A stretch of 64,000 nt of DNA, from contig NZ_PDWN01000002.1 in assembly GCF_010093205.1 (NCBI RefSeq), forward strand, positions 186,001 through 250,000, given 5' to 3'. This DNA is from Pseudoxanthomonas daejeonensis (GTDB lineage: Bacteria; Pseudomonadota; Gammaproteobacteria; Xanthomonadales; Xanthomonadaceae). Positions 1 to 9,500 of the stretch are shown here, piece by piece. Both the position numbers and the translations under genes were made by a program. The first letter of the stretch is position 1; each line of letters opens with the position of its first letter. Below the pieces are notes generated by a model that saw nothing but the letters and a program-made list of their open reading frames with translations, searched no databases and was not told the DNA's origin.

Positions 1-558
1 GCACCGTCAGGAACGCGGTGATCGCCAGCCATTCCGGATAGTTCAACTTGCCGACGCGCCCGAATGCCAGCCGGAACGCCGCCGCCTCGAACGGCAGCAG
101 CAGCAGGGTGAACGCTGCGAAATTCCGGTCCATCAGGTCCCCCACCGTAGCGAACGCGGCCTGCATTGCCGCAGGATCCAATGAGTTCTTGCCGCCCGCT
201 CCGGCGGCCTGGAAATCGACCTGAGGCAACGATCCATCGATCACGCCCGCACCCAGGATGTACTTGCTGAGAAACACCACCGCCGCTGCCATGACCATCA
301 GCAGGAGCAGGGGTTTAGCCTGCCGCGCCCGCCGTCCCTCGATGTAGTCGCGCATCAGGCGACCGGGCCGCAGCATCAGCTCCTTGAGCGAATACAGGAT
401 GCCGCGATCCATGTGCAGCACGCTGTGCTCCAGCTCGTGCGCCATGAATGCCAGTCGATGCGATGCATCGGCGTGGCCTGGCCGCAGGCCGGGCAGAATT
501 TCTGGGCGGGGCCGTCGATCAGGCGCCCGCAGTTCGCACATCCCGTTGCTTCCGACAT
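1..558 (-). pseudogene. DUF3667 membrane protein, frameshifted, runs off window
   Basis: The N-terminal 37 residues (ATG at 558) carry a zinc ribbon with two CxxC pairs (CANC, CPAC) and end HRIDWH. The family's next block then continues in a different frame: FMAHELEHSVLHMDRG, then SLKELMLRPGRLMRDYIEG, a hydrophobic segment and more, open to base 1 without a stop. The two halves join at about 446-450, where the minus strand reads CATTCATG; one extra base would restore a single DUF3667-type protein (zinc ribbon, LRPG...YxxG block, then transmembrane segments). The original frame stops 24 codons after the break. It is either a genuine inactivating 1-bp deletion or a sequencing error. It lies downstream of the antiporter gene on the same strand. 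The function of DUF3667 is unknown to me; it is a membrane protein family. Confidence 0.7.
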
Positions 559-721
559 CGCCGCTCCCTGGCCTCAGCTCAACGCATCTTAAGGCGCAGC
601 GGGAAAGCAGCTCAACTCATGCAGCAGGCAGCGCGGCGCAGCCCTCCGGAGCGCGACCGATGGAACCGTCAGAGGAGCGCCAGGCGGCATCTTCGGCCAC
701 GAATGCCCCGCCGCATCCGCC

Positions 722-2008
722 TCAGGAATCGACGCGCAACTCCGGCGCCAGTCCAGCCTTCGCATCGGCCGGGCGACGATAGAACAGCGCCAGCAGCGGC
801 GAGGCCATCAATGTGGTCGCCAGGGTCATCGCGAACAGCATCGTGAACAGCTCCGGCCCGATCAGCCCGGCGTCGAAGCCGATCTTGATGACGATCAGCT
901 CCATCAGGCCGCGCGCGTTCATCAGCGAGCCTACCGCCAGGCTGTCGCGCCAGCCGTGGCCGCTCAGGCGCGCACCGGCTGCGCAGCCGATCACCTTGCC
1001 GGCGACCGCGGCCAGCAGGATCAGCCCGAATGCACCGATGCCGGCACCGGCGAAGGCCTCGAGCGTGGTGTTCTGCCCGGCGAGGGCGAACACCACCGGC
1101 ATCAGCAACACGATCGCGACCGGCTCGATCCGCCGCGCCAGGAAGGACAGCACGCGATCGTCGCGCGGCAGCGCTACGCCGAACAGGAAGGCACCGAAGA
1201 CGGCATGCAGGCCGATCCACTCGGCGAAGGCGGCGCATCCCAGCACGCCGACCAGGATCCAGACCAGCATCGAGGCATCGGGCTCGCCGCTATCGCCGGA
1301 CGTCCGCAACAGGCGGGCATAGAGTGGCTTGAGCAGCAGGAACACCATCGCCACCAGCGCCAGGCCGCCGCCGATCGCCACCAGCACGCCTGCCGGCGAC
1401 CCGCCCCCGGCCAGCGCCAGCACCACCGCCAGGAAAATCCAGACGCAGCCGTCGTCGATCACCGCCGCACCCAGCGCCAGCCTGCCCGGCGTGCTGTGGG
1501 TGAGGTTGCGGTCCTTGAGGATGCGCGCGAGCACCGGGAACGCGGTGACCGACATGGCCGCGGCGATGAACAGCGCGAACGGCCAGTACGCCACGCCGTC
1601 GGGGGCGAAGGAGCGGTACAGCACGGGTGCGATCGCCAGGCCAAGCACCAGCGGCAACGCCACGCCCACCAGGCCGATGGTGGCAGCCGCCCGGACCTGT
1701 GCGCGGCTGCCACCTGGCGCACGCAGCTCCACGCCGACGATGAACATGAAGAGCGCCACGCCCACCGTTCCCAGGCCGGAGAGCGCCGGCAACGACGGCT
1801 TGGCGAACAGCGTGGCGTGCAGATCAGGCAGCCACGCACCGAACACGATGGGCCCCAGCAACAGTCCCGCCATCATCTCGCCGATCACCGGCGGCTGGCC
1901 GAAGCGCCCGAGGAACGCGCCGCACAACCGGGCCATGACCAGGATCAGCACCAGTTGCACCAGCAAGAGCAACGTCGCGTTCACGATGAAACCGCCCCAA
2001 GGCCACAT
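722..2008 (-). CDS. CPA2-family cation:proton antiporter (Kef/NhaS-like)
   Basis: A 428-residue, almost wholly hydrophobic protein with the sodium/hydrogen exchanger fold: about 12 predicted membrane segments, an early FGQPPVIGEMMAGLLLGP block typical of CPA2 exchangers, and MSVTAFPVLARIL in the middle. There is no C-terminal RCK/TrkA nucleotide-binding domain, so it is the membrane unit only. It should exchange Na+ or K+ for protons across the inner membrane. The annotated ATG at 2008 has a weak ribosome site; a GTG eight codons in (FIVNATLL) is an alternative start. It follows the DUF6445 gene by 75 bases on the same strand and could be the tail of the halogenase operon or independent. Substrate cannot be told from sequence. 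Confidence 0.85.
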   Translation of the reverse strand: MWPWGGFIVNATLLLLVQLVLILVMARLCGAFLGRFGQPPVIGEMMAGLLLGPIVFGAWLPDLHATLFAKPSLPALSGLGTVGVALFMFIVGVELRAPGGSRAQVRAAATIGLVGVALPLVLGLAIAPVLYRSFAPDGVAYWPFALFIAAAMSVTAFPVLARILKDRNLTHSTPGRLALGAAVIDDGCVWIFLAVVLALAGGGSPAGVLVAIGGGLALVAMVFLLLKPLYARLLRTSGDSGEPDASMLVWILVGVLGCAAFAEWIGLHAVFGAFLFGVALPRDDRVLSFLARRIEPVAIVLLMPVVFALAGQNTTLEAFAGAGIGAFGLILLAAVAGKVIGCAAGARLSGHGWRDSLAVGSLMNARGLMELIVIKIGFDAGLIGPELFTMLFAMTLATTLMASPLLALFYRRPADAKAGLAPELRVDS

Positions 2009-2083
2009 GGCCTGCGACCGGCAGGCACGGCACCACTTCGCTGCGGGCGATCGTAGACGCGCACGCCGACGCCGCCCATGCCG

Positions 2084-2785
2084 TCAGGGGATCACATCGA
2101 TGAAACTGTTGATCGACAGGCGGCCTTTCTCCGGGTCGGGCGGAGGCACGTTGGCATTGTCGATGGTCCCCGAGTGCAGCGAGTTGCGCCGGTATATCAC
2201 CAGGCGGTTGTAGACGCCGTCGACCTTGTCGACGCGCTCGAACAGCGCGGTGTCCTCTCCGATGTAGCCGGGCTGCGGCGCGTCCGGTCCCTGGCTCTCC
2301 TGCTCCAGCTGGCCGAAGTAGGTGCGCTCGCGCCCCTCGTCCACGTATTCGAAACCGGTGCTGCGGTGCCGGTAGAACGCCGTCCCGCCCCATTCCCCGC
2401 GGAACAGGTAGTGCACCGACGCCAGGCCGAGCCCGGTCGCCGAGTCGATGTGCGGAATGCGCTGCAGGAATGCCAGCTTCTGCGGTGGCTGGGTCACCAG
2501 CGAGTAGTGGCACATCGGGAACGCGAGCCGGGCCTGCGGCGGCAGACCGAAGACATCGCCGAGCAGGGGCCGGATGATCCGCTCCAGGAACGCCTCGTAC
2601 GACAGCGGAGCGCGCACGCGGATGCCGGGGAACATCGCACCCTGGGGCGCGAACTGCGCACGCGCCGCCTTCCTCACCAGACGGTCGGGATCGGCTACCA
2701 ACTGGTCGATCACCAGCAGTGGCGCGCCCTCCGCACCGATCCGCCGCACCTGAAGGCGCAGGCCGGGGTGCGCCTGGATCAGCAT
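2084..2785 (-). CDS. DUF6445 family protein (putative 2OG-oxygenase-like)
   Basis: A 233-residue cytoplasmic protein without a signal peptide or membrane segment. Family features I recognise are the HIDSATGLGLASVHYL block, GGTAFYRHRSTGFE, and a C-terminal YNRLVIYRRNSLHSG stretch. The spacing of conserved His/Asp near residue 115 and the RxxLHSG near residue 205 recalls the double-stranded beta-helix Fe(II)/2-oxoglutarate oxygenases, but this is inference. It starts seven bases after the halogenase stop, so the two are almost certainly co-transcribed. DUF6445 genes are repeatedly seen beside TonB receptors with SapC and tryptophan-halogenase-like genes in Xanthomonadales and Caulobacterales. 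A role in modifying or handling what the receptor imports is possible; no reaction is established. Confidence 0.75.
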   Translation of the reverse strand: MLIQAHPGLRLQVRRIGAEGAPLLVIDQLVADPDRLVRKAARAQFAPQGAMFPGIRVRAPLSYEAFLERIIRPLLGDVFGLPPQARLAFPMCHYSLVTQPPQKLAFLQRIPHIDSATGLGLASVHYLFRGEWGGTAFYRHRSTGFEYVDEGRERTYFGQLEQESQGPDAPQPGYIGEDTALFERVDKVDGVYNRLVIYRRNSLHSGTIDNANVPPPDPEKGRLSINSFIDVIP

Positions 2786-2792
2786 CTGCGCC

Positions 2793-4424
2793 TCACTGGG
2801 TCAGGCCTCCGCCGACGCCCGCGATCTTGCCGGTCACCCGCTCATGCTGCCGGGCACGTGCGTACATCTGTTCCCAGGCCGAGGGCGGCGCCTTGCAGTA
2901 GCTGTCAATGAACTGCTCCTGGCTGGGCATGGCCGCCACAGCGGCATCGATCGGCGTGCGCACGCTCTCGAGCAGGCGCTTGAGATCGGTGTCCGACAGC
3001 GCGCGGGTCAGCGGATGGTGGCTGCGCGGCACCACGCCCTGGCCGAGCATGCAGTGGGTCCAGGAGTCGAGACGGAACAGTTCGTCCTCCCCCTGCCACG
3101 CGTAGCCGGTCTCGCGGAACACCTGGATGCGCTCGGCCAGGCCGGGTGGCAGTTCCATTTCGCGGCACTGCTTCCACAGGGGCTCATCGCGCTGGTTGAG
3201 GTGGTAATGCATCACAACGAAGTCGCGAACGTGCTCGAGCTCCTGGCGGCTGACCTGGTTGAAGCGGTCCACCGCCGCCTGGCTGATGCCCTCTGAAGGG
3301 AAGAACTGCACCAGGCGGGTGACCGCACTCAGGGTCAGGTGGATGCTGGTGGACTCCAGCGGCTCGATGAAGCCGCTCGCCAGTCCGAGCGCGATCACGT
3401 TCTTGTTCCAGGCCTTGCGCCGGCGCCCGGTGCGGAAAGGAATGATCCACGGGTCGCGCAGCGGCTTGGACGGGTTCTCGGCGAGCAGTTTGGCGGTCGC
3501 CTCGTCGTCGGACATGTGCGCATCGGAAAACACGATGCCGCACCCGATCCGGTGCTGGAGCGAGATCTTCCAGTGCCAGCCGGCCTCGTGCGCGATCGCG
3601 CGCGTGTACGGCACCGGCGGCCCATCGGCTTCGGTCTGCAGCGCCACCGCGCGGTTGCTTGGCAGCCAGTGGTCCCAGTCCTCGTAGCCGGTGTGCAGCG
3701 CCTGCTCGCTCAGCACCGCGCGCGCGCCGGTGCAGTCGATGAACAGGTCGCCCTCGATGACCTGCCCATCCTCCAGCACCAGCGACTGCACGTAGCCGCT
3801 GTCCGGGTCCTGGCGTACCTGGGCGATCTTGCCCTCGACGCGCTTGAGCCCGCGGCCTTCGCACTTGACGCGCATGAACGCGGCATACAGCCCGGCGTCA
3901 AAGTGGTAGGCATAGCTCACGTCACGACGCTCCAGCGCCGTGGCCGCCTTGGTCCAGCGCATCGACCACTGCTGGTTGTTCTGGCCGGCATTGAACAGGG
4001 CGAAGCGGTCCTGGAGCGCGGCGACGGTCTCCAGGCAGTAGTCGCCCAGTTCGCTCTGCATGCCGCGGCGGCGGCTTTCCAGCCAGAACTGGTGGAAATC
4101 GCACGACCAGGTGTTCACGCCCGTGGTGCCGAACGGATGGATGTAGCGCGAGCCCGGGCGGATCCAGTTCTCGAACGAGATCGCCAGCTTGAAGCTGCCG
4201 GCAACCGAGCTGAGGAACTCACGCTCGTCGATCTGCAACAACCTGTGGAAGGTGCGGATGGTCGGGATGGTCGACTCGCCCACGCCTACGGTGCCGACCT
4301 GATCGGACTCCACCAGGGTGATGTCGAGCAGGTCGCGGAACTGGTGGGTCAGGGCGCAAGCCGCGACCCAGCCAGCGGTGCCACCACCAGCGATAACGAC
4401 CTTGCGAATACGGTTGGTCTCCAA
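2793..4424 (-). CDS. Flavin-dependent halogenase (tryptophan 7-halogenase family)
   Basis: A 543-residue FAD enzyme. Visible are the GGGTAG dinucleotide-binding motif (13-18), GVGESTIPT near 47-55, a lysine at 79 in GSFKLAISFENW matching the catalytic lysine of PrnA, and IEPLESTS with the glutamate at 357 matching the second catalytic residue. The diagnostic WxWxIP motif reads WHWKIS at 283-288, so proline is replaced by serine. Family members use FADH2, oxygen and halide to halogenate indoles; several from Xanthomonas and Brevundimonas lie beside TonB receptors and act on free indoles rather than a known natural product. I start it at a TTG (4424) behind a strong GGAGG five bases upstream; the open frame continues further upstream but with low-complexity, non-family sequence. 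No flavin reductase gene is adjacent; an FMN reductase lies at 10,346. Confidence 0.85.
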   Translation of the reverse strand: METNRIRKVVIAGGGTAGWVAACALTHQFRDLLDITLVESDQVGTVGVGESTIPTIRTFHRLLQIDEREFLSSVAGSFKLAISFENWIRPGSRYIHPFGTTGVNTWSCDFHQFWLESRRRGMQSELGDYCLETVAALQDRFALFNAGQNNQQWSMRWTKAATALERRDVSYAYHFDAGLYAAFMRVKCEGRGLKRVEGKIAQVRQDPDSGYVQSLVLEDGQVIEGDLFIDCTGARAVLSEQALHTGYEDWDHWLPSNRAVALQTEADGPPVPYTRAIAHEAGWHWKISLQHRIGCGIVFSDAHMSDDEATAKLLAENPSKPLRDPWIIPFRTGRRRKAWNKNVIALGLASGFIEPLESTSIHLTLSAVTRLVQFFPSEGISQAAVDRFNQVSRQELEHVRDFVVMHYHLNQRDEPLWKQCREMELPPGLAERIQVFRETGYAWQGEDELFRLDSWTHCMLGQGVVPRSHHPLTRALSDTDLKRLLESVRTPIDAAVAAMPSQEQFIDSYCKAPPSAWEQMYARARQHERVTGKIAGVGGGLTQ

Positions 4425-4425
4425 A

Positions 4426-4436
4426 ACCCCCTCCCT
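4426..4436 (-). promoter_or_regulatory. Strong purine-rich ribosome binding site deciding the TTG start
   Basis: The minus strand reads GAGGGAGGGGG directly before TT-TTG, giving a GGAGG core about five bases from the TTG at 4424. The nearest in-frame ATG is 90 bases further upstream, without such a site and with a His/Arg-rich translation unlike any halogenase. The family's GGGTAG then falls at residue 13, as expected. Confidence 0.6.
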
Positions 4437-4475
4437 CTTCCATCTTCTTCGTTGCACCGCATGCGCGGTGGATTC

Positions 4476-4498
4476 ATGCCGATGCCGATGCCGATGCC
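4476..4498. repeat. Hexanucleotide tandem repeat (ATGCCG, nearly four units)
   Basis: ATGCCG is repeated three full times from 4476, followed by a near-copy ending at 4498, in the 118-base gap between the cupin gene stop and the halogenase start. It is followed by the palindrome GCATGC-like CCCGCGGGC. The repeat lies in the leader of the halogenase reading frame and could vary in copy number; no function is shown. Confidence 0.6.
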
Positions 4499-4542
4499 CG
4501 CGGGCATGCAGCATCTGAAAATTCTTGCCCCCGCCGGCTCAC

Positions 4543-5565
4543 TCAGCGATTGAGCTTGCCGATGAGCATCGCGCGCATCCTGCGCGCGGCCATCTCGTCG
4601 AACGGGCCCAGGATGTTGCGCGCCGCCTCGGGCAGGTGCGCGCCGGCCTGCCCCGCCGGCCCGAACACGTAGTACTCGAAGACCTCCCGCCAGGCCTGCT
4701 TCTCCCGTTCGGGCCGGTCGCGAATGGTCCACATCGCATGGTAGAGCGCATGCATGGGCGTCGGAATCCAGTCCGGCATGCTGCCCCACCAGTAGTTCAC
4801 CAGCACGGTGAACGGATCGAGGCCCTGCACGTGGTGCCACCACATGCTGGGGATGAAGATCGCATCGCCCGGCTCCAGCACCGCCGACTGCGCCGTCGCC
4901 AGTGCCTCGCGGAAACGCGGATAGCGTTCCAGGTCCGGATCGCGGAAATCCACCATGGTCACCGCCTGCCCGCCAGGCGTCGGCTCCAGCGGCCCCGGGT
5001 AGAGGTTTGCGATCTGCTCCGGCGGGAACAGCGTGAAGCGACGACGGCCCACCGCGCAGCAGGCGATGTTGTTCGGCGCATCGTAGTGGCACGAGGCGGT
5101 GACGCGGTTGCCGATCCAGATGGCCGGTGGCGCCTGCACGCCCTGGGCGGCGAAGCCCAGGTCGTTGTCGGCACGCAGCGTGGGCATGCAGTAGTCGACC
5201 AGCAGCGAAGCCACGTAGTAGGTCGGCGGTCGTGGATCGTCCAGGTATGCGGCCAGCTCGTCGAGCACCTGGTCCAGGCCGCCGCGGCGTACTTCGCAGT
5301 TGAGCGCGGTGCGATCTTCGACATAGAAAGGGCGTCCCGCGGTTTCCGGCGCGCCCCAGTTGTACTGCACCGGGCGGCCGTTGTAGTGCGCGCGCAGGTG
5401 TTCCATCGCCGCGTGCGGCGACTCGCGTCCGGCAGCCACCAGCGACCAGTCGCGCGCGAGCCCCCTGAGCACGGTGGGGGTGCCGCCTTCCAGCAGCTCG
5501 GCGAGCGGCAGCGCGTCGGCGCTGCAACCTTCCATCGTGCGGATCGGAGCCGCCTGGTCGAACAT
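4543..5565 (-). CDS. Cupin-like (JmjC/cupin_8) Fe-dependent hydroxylase-like protein
   Basis: A 340-residue protein of the cupin_8/JmjC-like group. The iron-binding triad is visible as HYDAPNN (H160, D162) and a distal histidine in MWWHHVQGLDP (H244 or H245), with EPGDAIFIPS before it, as in FIH-type 2-oxoglutarate oxygenases. It should fold as a double-stranded beta helix in the cytoplasm. The ATG at 5565 lies two bases after the sapC stop, so translation is coupled; a longer upstream frame overlapping sapC lacks family similarity. Cupin_8 proteins are a standard companion of SapC and halogenase genes next to TonB receptors in these bacteria. Its substrate is unknown; hydroxylation of a protein or small molecule is the family-level guess. 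Confidence 0.85.
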   Translation of the reverse strand: MFDQAAPIRTMEGCSADALPLAELLEGGTPTVLRGLARDWSLVAAGRESPHAAMEHLRAHYNGRPVQYNWGAPETAGRPFYVEDRTALNCEVRRGGLDQVLDELAAYLDDPRPPTYYVASLLVDYCMPTLRADNDLGFAAQGVQAPPAIWIGNRVTASCHYDAPNNIACCAVGRRRFTLFPPEQIANLYPGPLEPTPGGQAVTMVDFRDPDLERYPRFREALATAQSAVLEPGDAIFIPSMWWHHVQGLDPFTVLVNYWWGSMPDWIPTPMHALYHAMWTIRDRPEREKQAWREVFEYYVFGPAGQAGAHLPEAARNILGPFDEMAARRMRAMLIGKLNR

Positions 5566-5567
5566 CG

Positions 5568-6320
5568 TCAGGCGACCTGCGCCCGGCTGCCCTCCTGCTC
5601 GCGCAGGAGGCGTTGCTTCTCGGCAATGAGCCGGCGCATGTTGTGGATGGATGCCAGCAACAGATACACGCCCTCGAGCCACCCGGCGCGGTGCAGCCCG
5701 TGGAGCTCTTCGGCATCCAGCGCAGCCAGCCGGTCGCGATCGATGCCGTACAGGCCCGTCAGGTTGACGCCGTGGTTATCGTCGAAGCGGACGTCCAGTG
5801 CGAGCGGCTGGATGAGTCCGAGCGCGTCGAGTGCGGCGAACATTCCCTTGCTCGCTTCCACGCCATCGTTGATGCCATTGAGCACGCCGACGATGTGCTG
5901 CAGGTAGGGGCTGTGTCCGCCCTGGGCAAGGAACACCGGCTCGCCCTGCCCGGTGACGACCCGCGGATGATCCAGGTCCACATGGATGACCGGCATGTTG
6001 CGCAACTCGCCGTCGACCTGCTGCTCCTGGAAGCCGATCAGGAACGGACCGCGGGAGATGGCGCCAGGCAGGTAGCTGGCGTTCCAGCCGCTGCCCTGCA
6101 GGAACAGGTTCTCGCGATGGTCGAATCCCAGCAGCGCCACCGACTGGAAACTGCCGTCGGCCTCCTTGCGGAAGAAAATCGGGTACTCGCGCTGCAGCTC
6201 CGCGTACTCGGTCGGGAATGCCGGGACCATGCCGACGTTGTCGCCGAACTCCGGGCCAAAACGGGTGGAAATGCGCAGGTCCTTGTGCGCGATGTTGTTC
6301 AGCAGCTCGTATCGGGCCAT
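5568..6320 (-). CDS. SapC family protein
   Basis: A 250-residue protein of the SapC family (named from the Campylobacter surface-layer locus). It shows the usual features: an N-terminal NNIAHKDLRI block, FPTEYAELQREYPIFFRK, then ALLGFDHRENLFL and the GWNASYLPGAI segment, and an ending with LLASIHNMRRLI. There is no signal peptide, so it is probably cytoplasmic. It is the first gene after the receptor terminator and is separated from the next gene by two bases. SapC genes recur beside large TonB receptors, cupin and tryptophan-halogenase-like genes; the biochemical role is not established to my knowledge. Confidence 0.9.
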   Translation of the reverse strand: MARYELLNNIAHKDLRISTRFGPEFGDNVGMVPAFPTEYAELQREYPIFFRKEADGSFQSVALLGFDHRENLFLQGSGWNASYLPGAISRGPFLIGFQEQQVDGELRNMPVIHVDLDHPRVVTGQGEPVFLAQGGHSPYLQHIVGVLNGINDGVEASKGMFAALDALGLIQPLALDVRFDDNHGVNLTGLYGIDRDRLAALDAEELHGLHRAGWLEGVYLLLASIHNMRRLIAEKQRLLREQEGSRAQVA

Positions 6321-6451
6321 TTCGGCTCCAGTTGGTTCTTCGATTCGGGCGCCAGCGCAGGCTTACATGGCGCTCCGGTGTAGCCACGAAGGAGACCATA
6401 TCCACAATGCCGCCTCGCCCGCAAGACGCGACGCGGGATGCCCGGCGACCT

Positions 6452-6486
6452 CAAAAAAAGGGGCCGTCGCCGAAGCGACGGCCCCA
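6452..6486 (-). terminator. Rho-independent terminator after the TonB receptor gene
   Basis: A perfect 11-bp stem, GGGGCCGTCGC (6460-6470) with GCGACGGCCCC (6475-6485), closes a CGAA tetraloop. On the minus strand it is followed by a run of seven T (6453-6459). It sits 35 bases after the receptor stop and 130 bases before sapC, so it should separate or attenuate receptor and downstream-operon transcription. Confidence 0.9.
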
Positions 6487-6520
6487 TCCTGCGCAACAGA
6501 CTTCGATCCTGGAAAACGGA

Positions 6521-9500
6521 TCAGAAGCTGTAGCGCACCCCCATCATGTAACGCGGCGCCTGCTCCACGAGGCGGACCATCTGGTTGTGCGACCTCGCAC
6601 TCCAGCGCACGTCCTCGCCGGTGAGGTTGATCGCCTCCAGCGACACCGAGAGGTGGTCGCTGAAGCTGTACGCCACGGCCAGGTCGAACTGCTTGTACTC
6701 CTCCACGAAGTACGGGTTGCGGTTGTTGCCGTTCTGGTTCGCCGCCAGCAGGTACTCGTCGCGCCAGTTCCAGGCAAGGCGAGCCGACCAGCCGTAGTTC
6801 TCGTACATCAGCACGGCATTGGCGGTATCGCTCAGGCCGCTCAACGCGAACACGTCCGTGCCCGGGTCGGCCGCACGATCGATGCCCACGTCGCCATCGA
6901 CGATGGTGTAGTTGGCCAGGATGCCGAAGCCACTGTCACCGAAGAAGTACTGGCCACCGATTTCCCAGCCGTCGAGCGTGGCCGAGCGCTGGTTGATCGG
7001 GCGGTTGACGTCGAACATGTACAGCGGATCGTCCGCCTCGCCGAAGATGTCGAACTGGCTCTCCATCGAGATCTGCTGGACATTGGTGCCGTTGTACGCA
7101 GGCAGGCCACCGGTGGCGCCTGCGTTGCGCAGCATCGCCAGCGCGGTGAACAGCGTGGTGTAGTTGCCTGCGCAACCCTCACCCGGATCGACGCCCGCCG
7201 CGGTCACCTGGGCTGCGCAGGCACCGCTGTTGAGGAACGCCAGCGCCGCCTGCGCGTCCGGCCCGGAGGTCGGGTCGGTGATGCCGTACAGGTTCTCGCG
7301 GACCACCGTGTTGCCGATGAAGTTGTCGACCTTCTTGCGCCAGTAGGTCACGCCGATGAAGCTGGCCGGAGCGAAGTACCACTCGGCGCCAATGTCGAAG
7401 TTCTGCGACTCCAGCGGCAGCAGCGACGGGTTCTGTGCATCACCGGTGGCGCGGTACTGCTCGCCGAACAGGATCGAACCGCTGGGGCCGCCCACGTTCG
7501 GGCCCGCGTACAGGTTGCCATATGGCGGACGGGCAATGGTCTTGCTCGCCGAGATGCGACCCTTGACATCGTCGGTCAGGTCGATGCTGAAGTCGAGGTT
7601 CGGCAACAGGTAGTTGTAGCTGTTGCTTTCGGAGAACGGCTGCAGCTCATCCGACCGGACGATGCCGAAGTCGTTGTTGGACATCCAGCGGATCGCGCTC
7701 GGCACCTGGATGACCGAGGTCGACTCCAGGTCGGTCTTCTCGTAACGCACGCCGATGACGGCCTGCGCCGGCATGCTGCCGAGCATGAAGTCCTGGTCCC
7801 ACTGGACGTACACCGAATTGGTCTTCTCCTCGACCAGGTTGTCGTTGTCATAGGTCGTGCGCACGCGGGAGCTGATGCTGTCGCAGTCCGGCCACGCCGC
7901 CGGCGCCGTACCGCTGGCGCATGCCTGCTCCGCCCACTGGGCCAGCTGGCTGGCATCGCCCCGCCATGCCTGCCTCGGAGAGCCATTGGCGTTGAAGTCG
8001 GTGAACAGGCCGCCGATGTTGATCGTGTTCAGCAGGTCGACCATGCCGCCCGCCTGGCCGACGTCGTCCACGCCCCAGTTGCCCAGCGTCATCAGGTGGC
8101 CGTGGCCGTCCACGTTCAGGCGCCGCATCGACACGTCGGAAGAATCGATGCCGAACGTGAAGCGCCCACTGTCGAACATCAGCTCGCCGTCGATCCGGCC
8201 CTGCTTGACTTCAGTGTCCTGGCGCGTCGACCAGATACGCAGGATCTGCGTGCCCAGCTGCTCCGGGGCGAAATCAGGATTGACCACGCCATTGGTGTTG
8301 GCCACCGCATCGGCGGTGCTCGGGAACAGCGTGCGCGTCATGATCGGCAGGCCGCCGTTGAACCAGTACTCCTGCGTCCAGTTGTTGGTCGCGCGGTTCG
8401 GTGCGAGCCCGGCGAGGCTGAACGCGGTGGAGCTGCCTCCGGTGATCGGATCGTTCGGACGGCTGTCGACCTTGGTGTTGTGCGCGTCGAAGGTCAGGTT
8501 GAACCGGTCGTTGACGTCCCACCGCGCGTTGAGGCCCAGCGAACCGAGGCTGTACTTCTGCTCGTCGCGCTGCTGCTCGAAGCCGAAGTCCTTGGCGCTG
8601 CCGGCGATGTCGCGGATGTAGATCGGGGTAGCGACCTCGGGATTCCCATCGAAGGTGACATGGCTGAGGCTGTTCTGCAGCCACATCGTCTGCTCGCCAC
8701 GCAGCTGCGAGATCTCGTTGGTCGAGTAGGTGTAGTCCAGGGTGAAGGTAAACGCGTCGGACGGGGCGAACTGCAGCACCGCCTGGCCGTTGACGCGCTC
8801 GCGCTCGAAATCCTGGAACGCGTAACGCAGGTCGTTGGGCATGCTGTAGAGCTGGCCGATGTCCGGCGCGTTCTGCACGACGGCGCCCGGGCGCAACTTG
8901 CCGTCGGTGCCGGTCCAGCGCGACACGTTCCAGCCGTTCTCGCTGGCCTGCACCGAACCGCCATGGCGCTTTTCAAGGCTGGCGTTGAGGCCGATACCCC
9001 AGGTCTTGTCGGCATTGGCGTAGCTGAAGATGCCTGACAGTTCGGGCGTGGCGTCGCTACCCAGGACCTGCGACTGGTCGGTCACCACCTTGGCTCCGGC
9101 GATGGCCACGACTTCGCCGCCGGCGTGGTTGAACGGACGATCGGTCAGGATGTCGATGGTGGCGCCGATGCCGCCGCTGGGCACGTTCGCGCGACCGGTC
9201 TTGTAGACGGTGACTCCGCTGATCGCATCGGAGGACAACTGCGCGAAGTTGAAGCCGCGGGTGCCCGAACCGACGCCGCCGATCTCCAGGCCGCCGCTGC
9301 TGAAGCCATCGGCACCGGGGATCTGGCGGCCGTTGAGCGTGACCATGTTGTAGCCGGGACCGAAGCCGCGCGCGGTGACCTGCGCACCTTCGCCGTCGCG
9401 GCGCTCGATCGAGATGCCGGTGATGCGCTGCAGCGACTCGGCCAGGTTGGTGTCGGGGAACTTGCCGATGTCCTCGGCACTGATCGCGTCGACTACGCCG

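Noticed and set aside
6218-9037. A 939-codon plus-strand frame opposite the TonB receptor
   Set aside because: Antisense shadow of a complete receptor gene; no ribosome site or homologous sequence.
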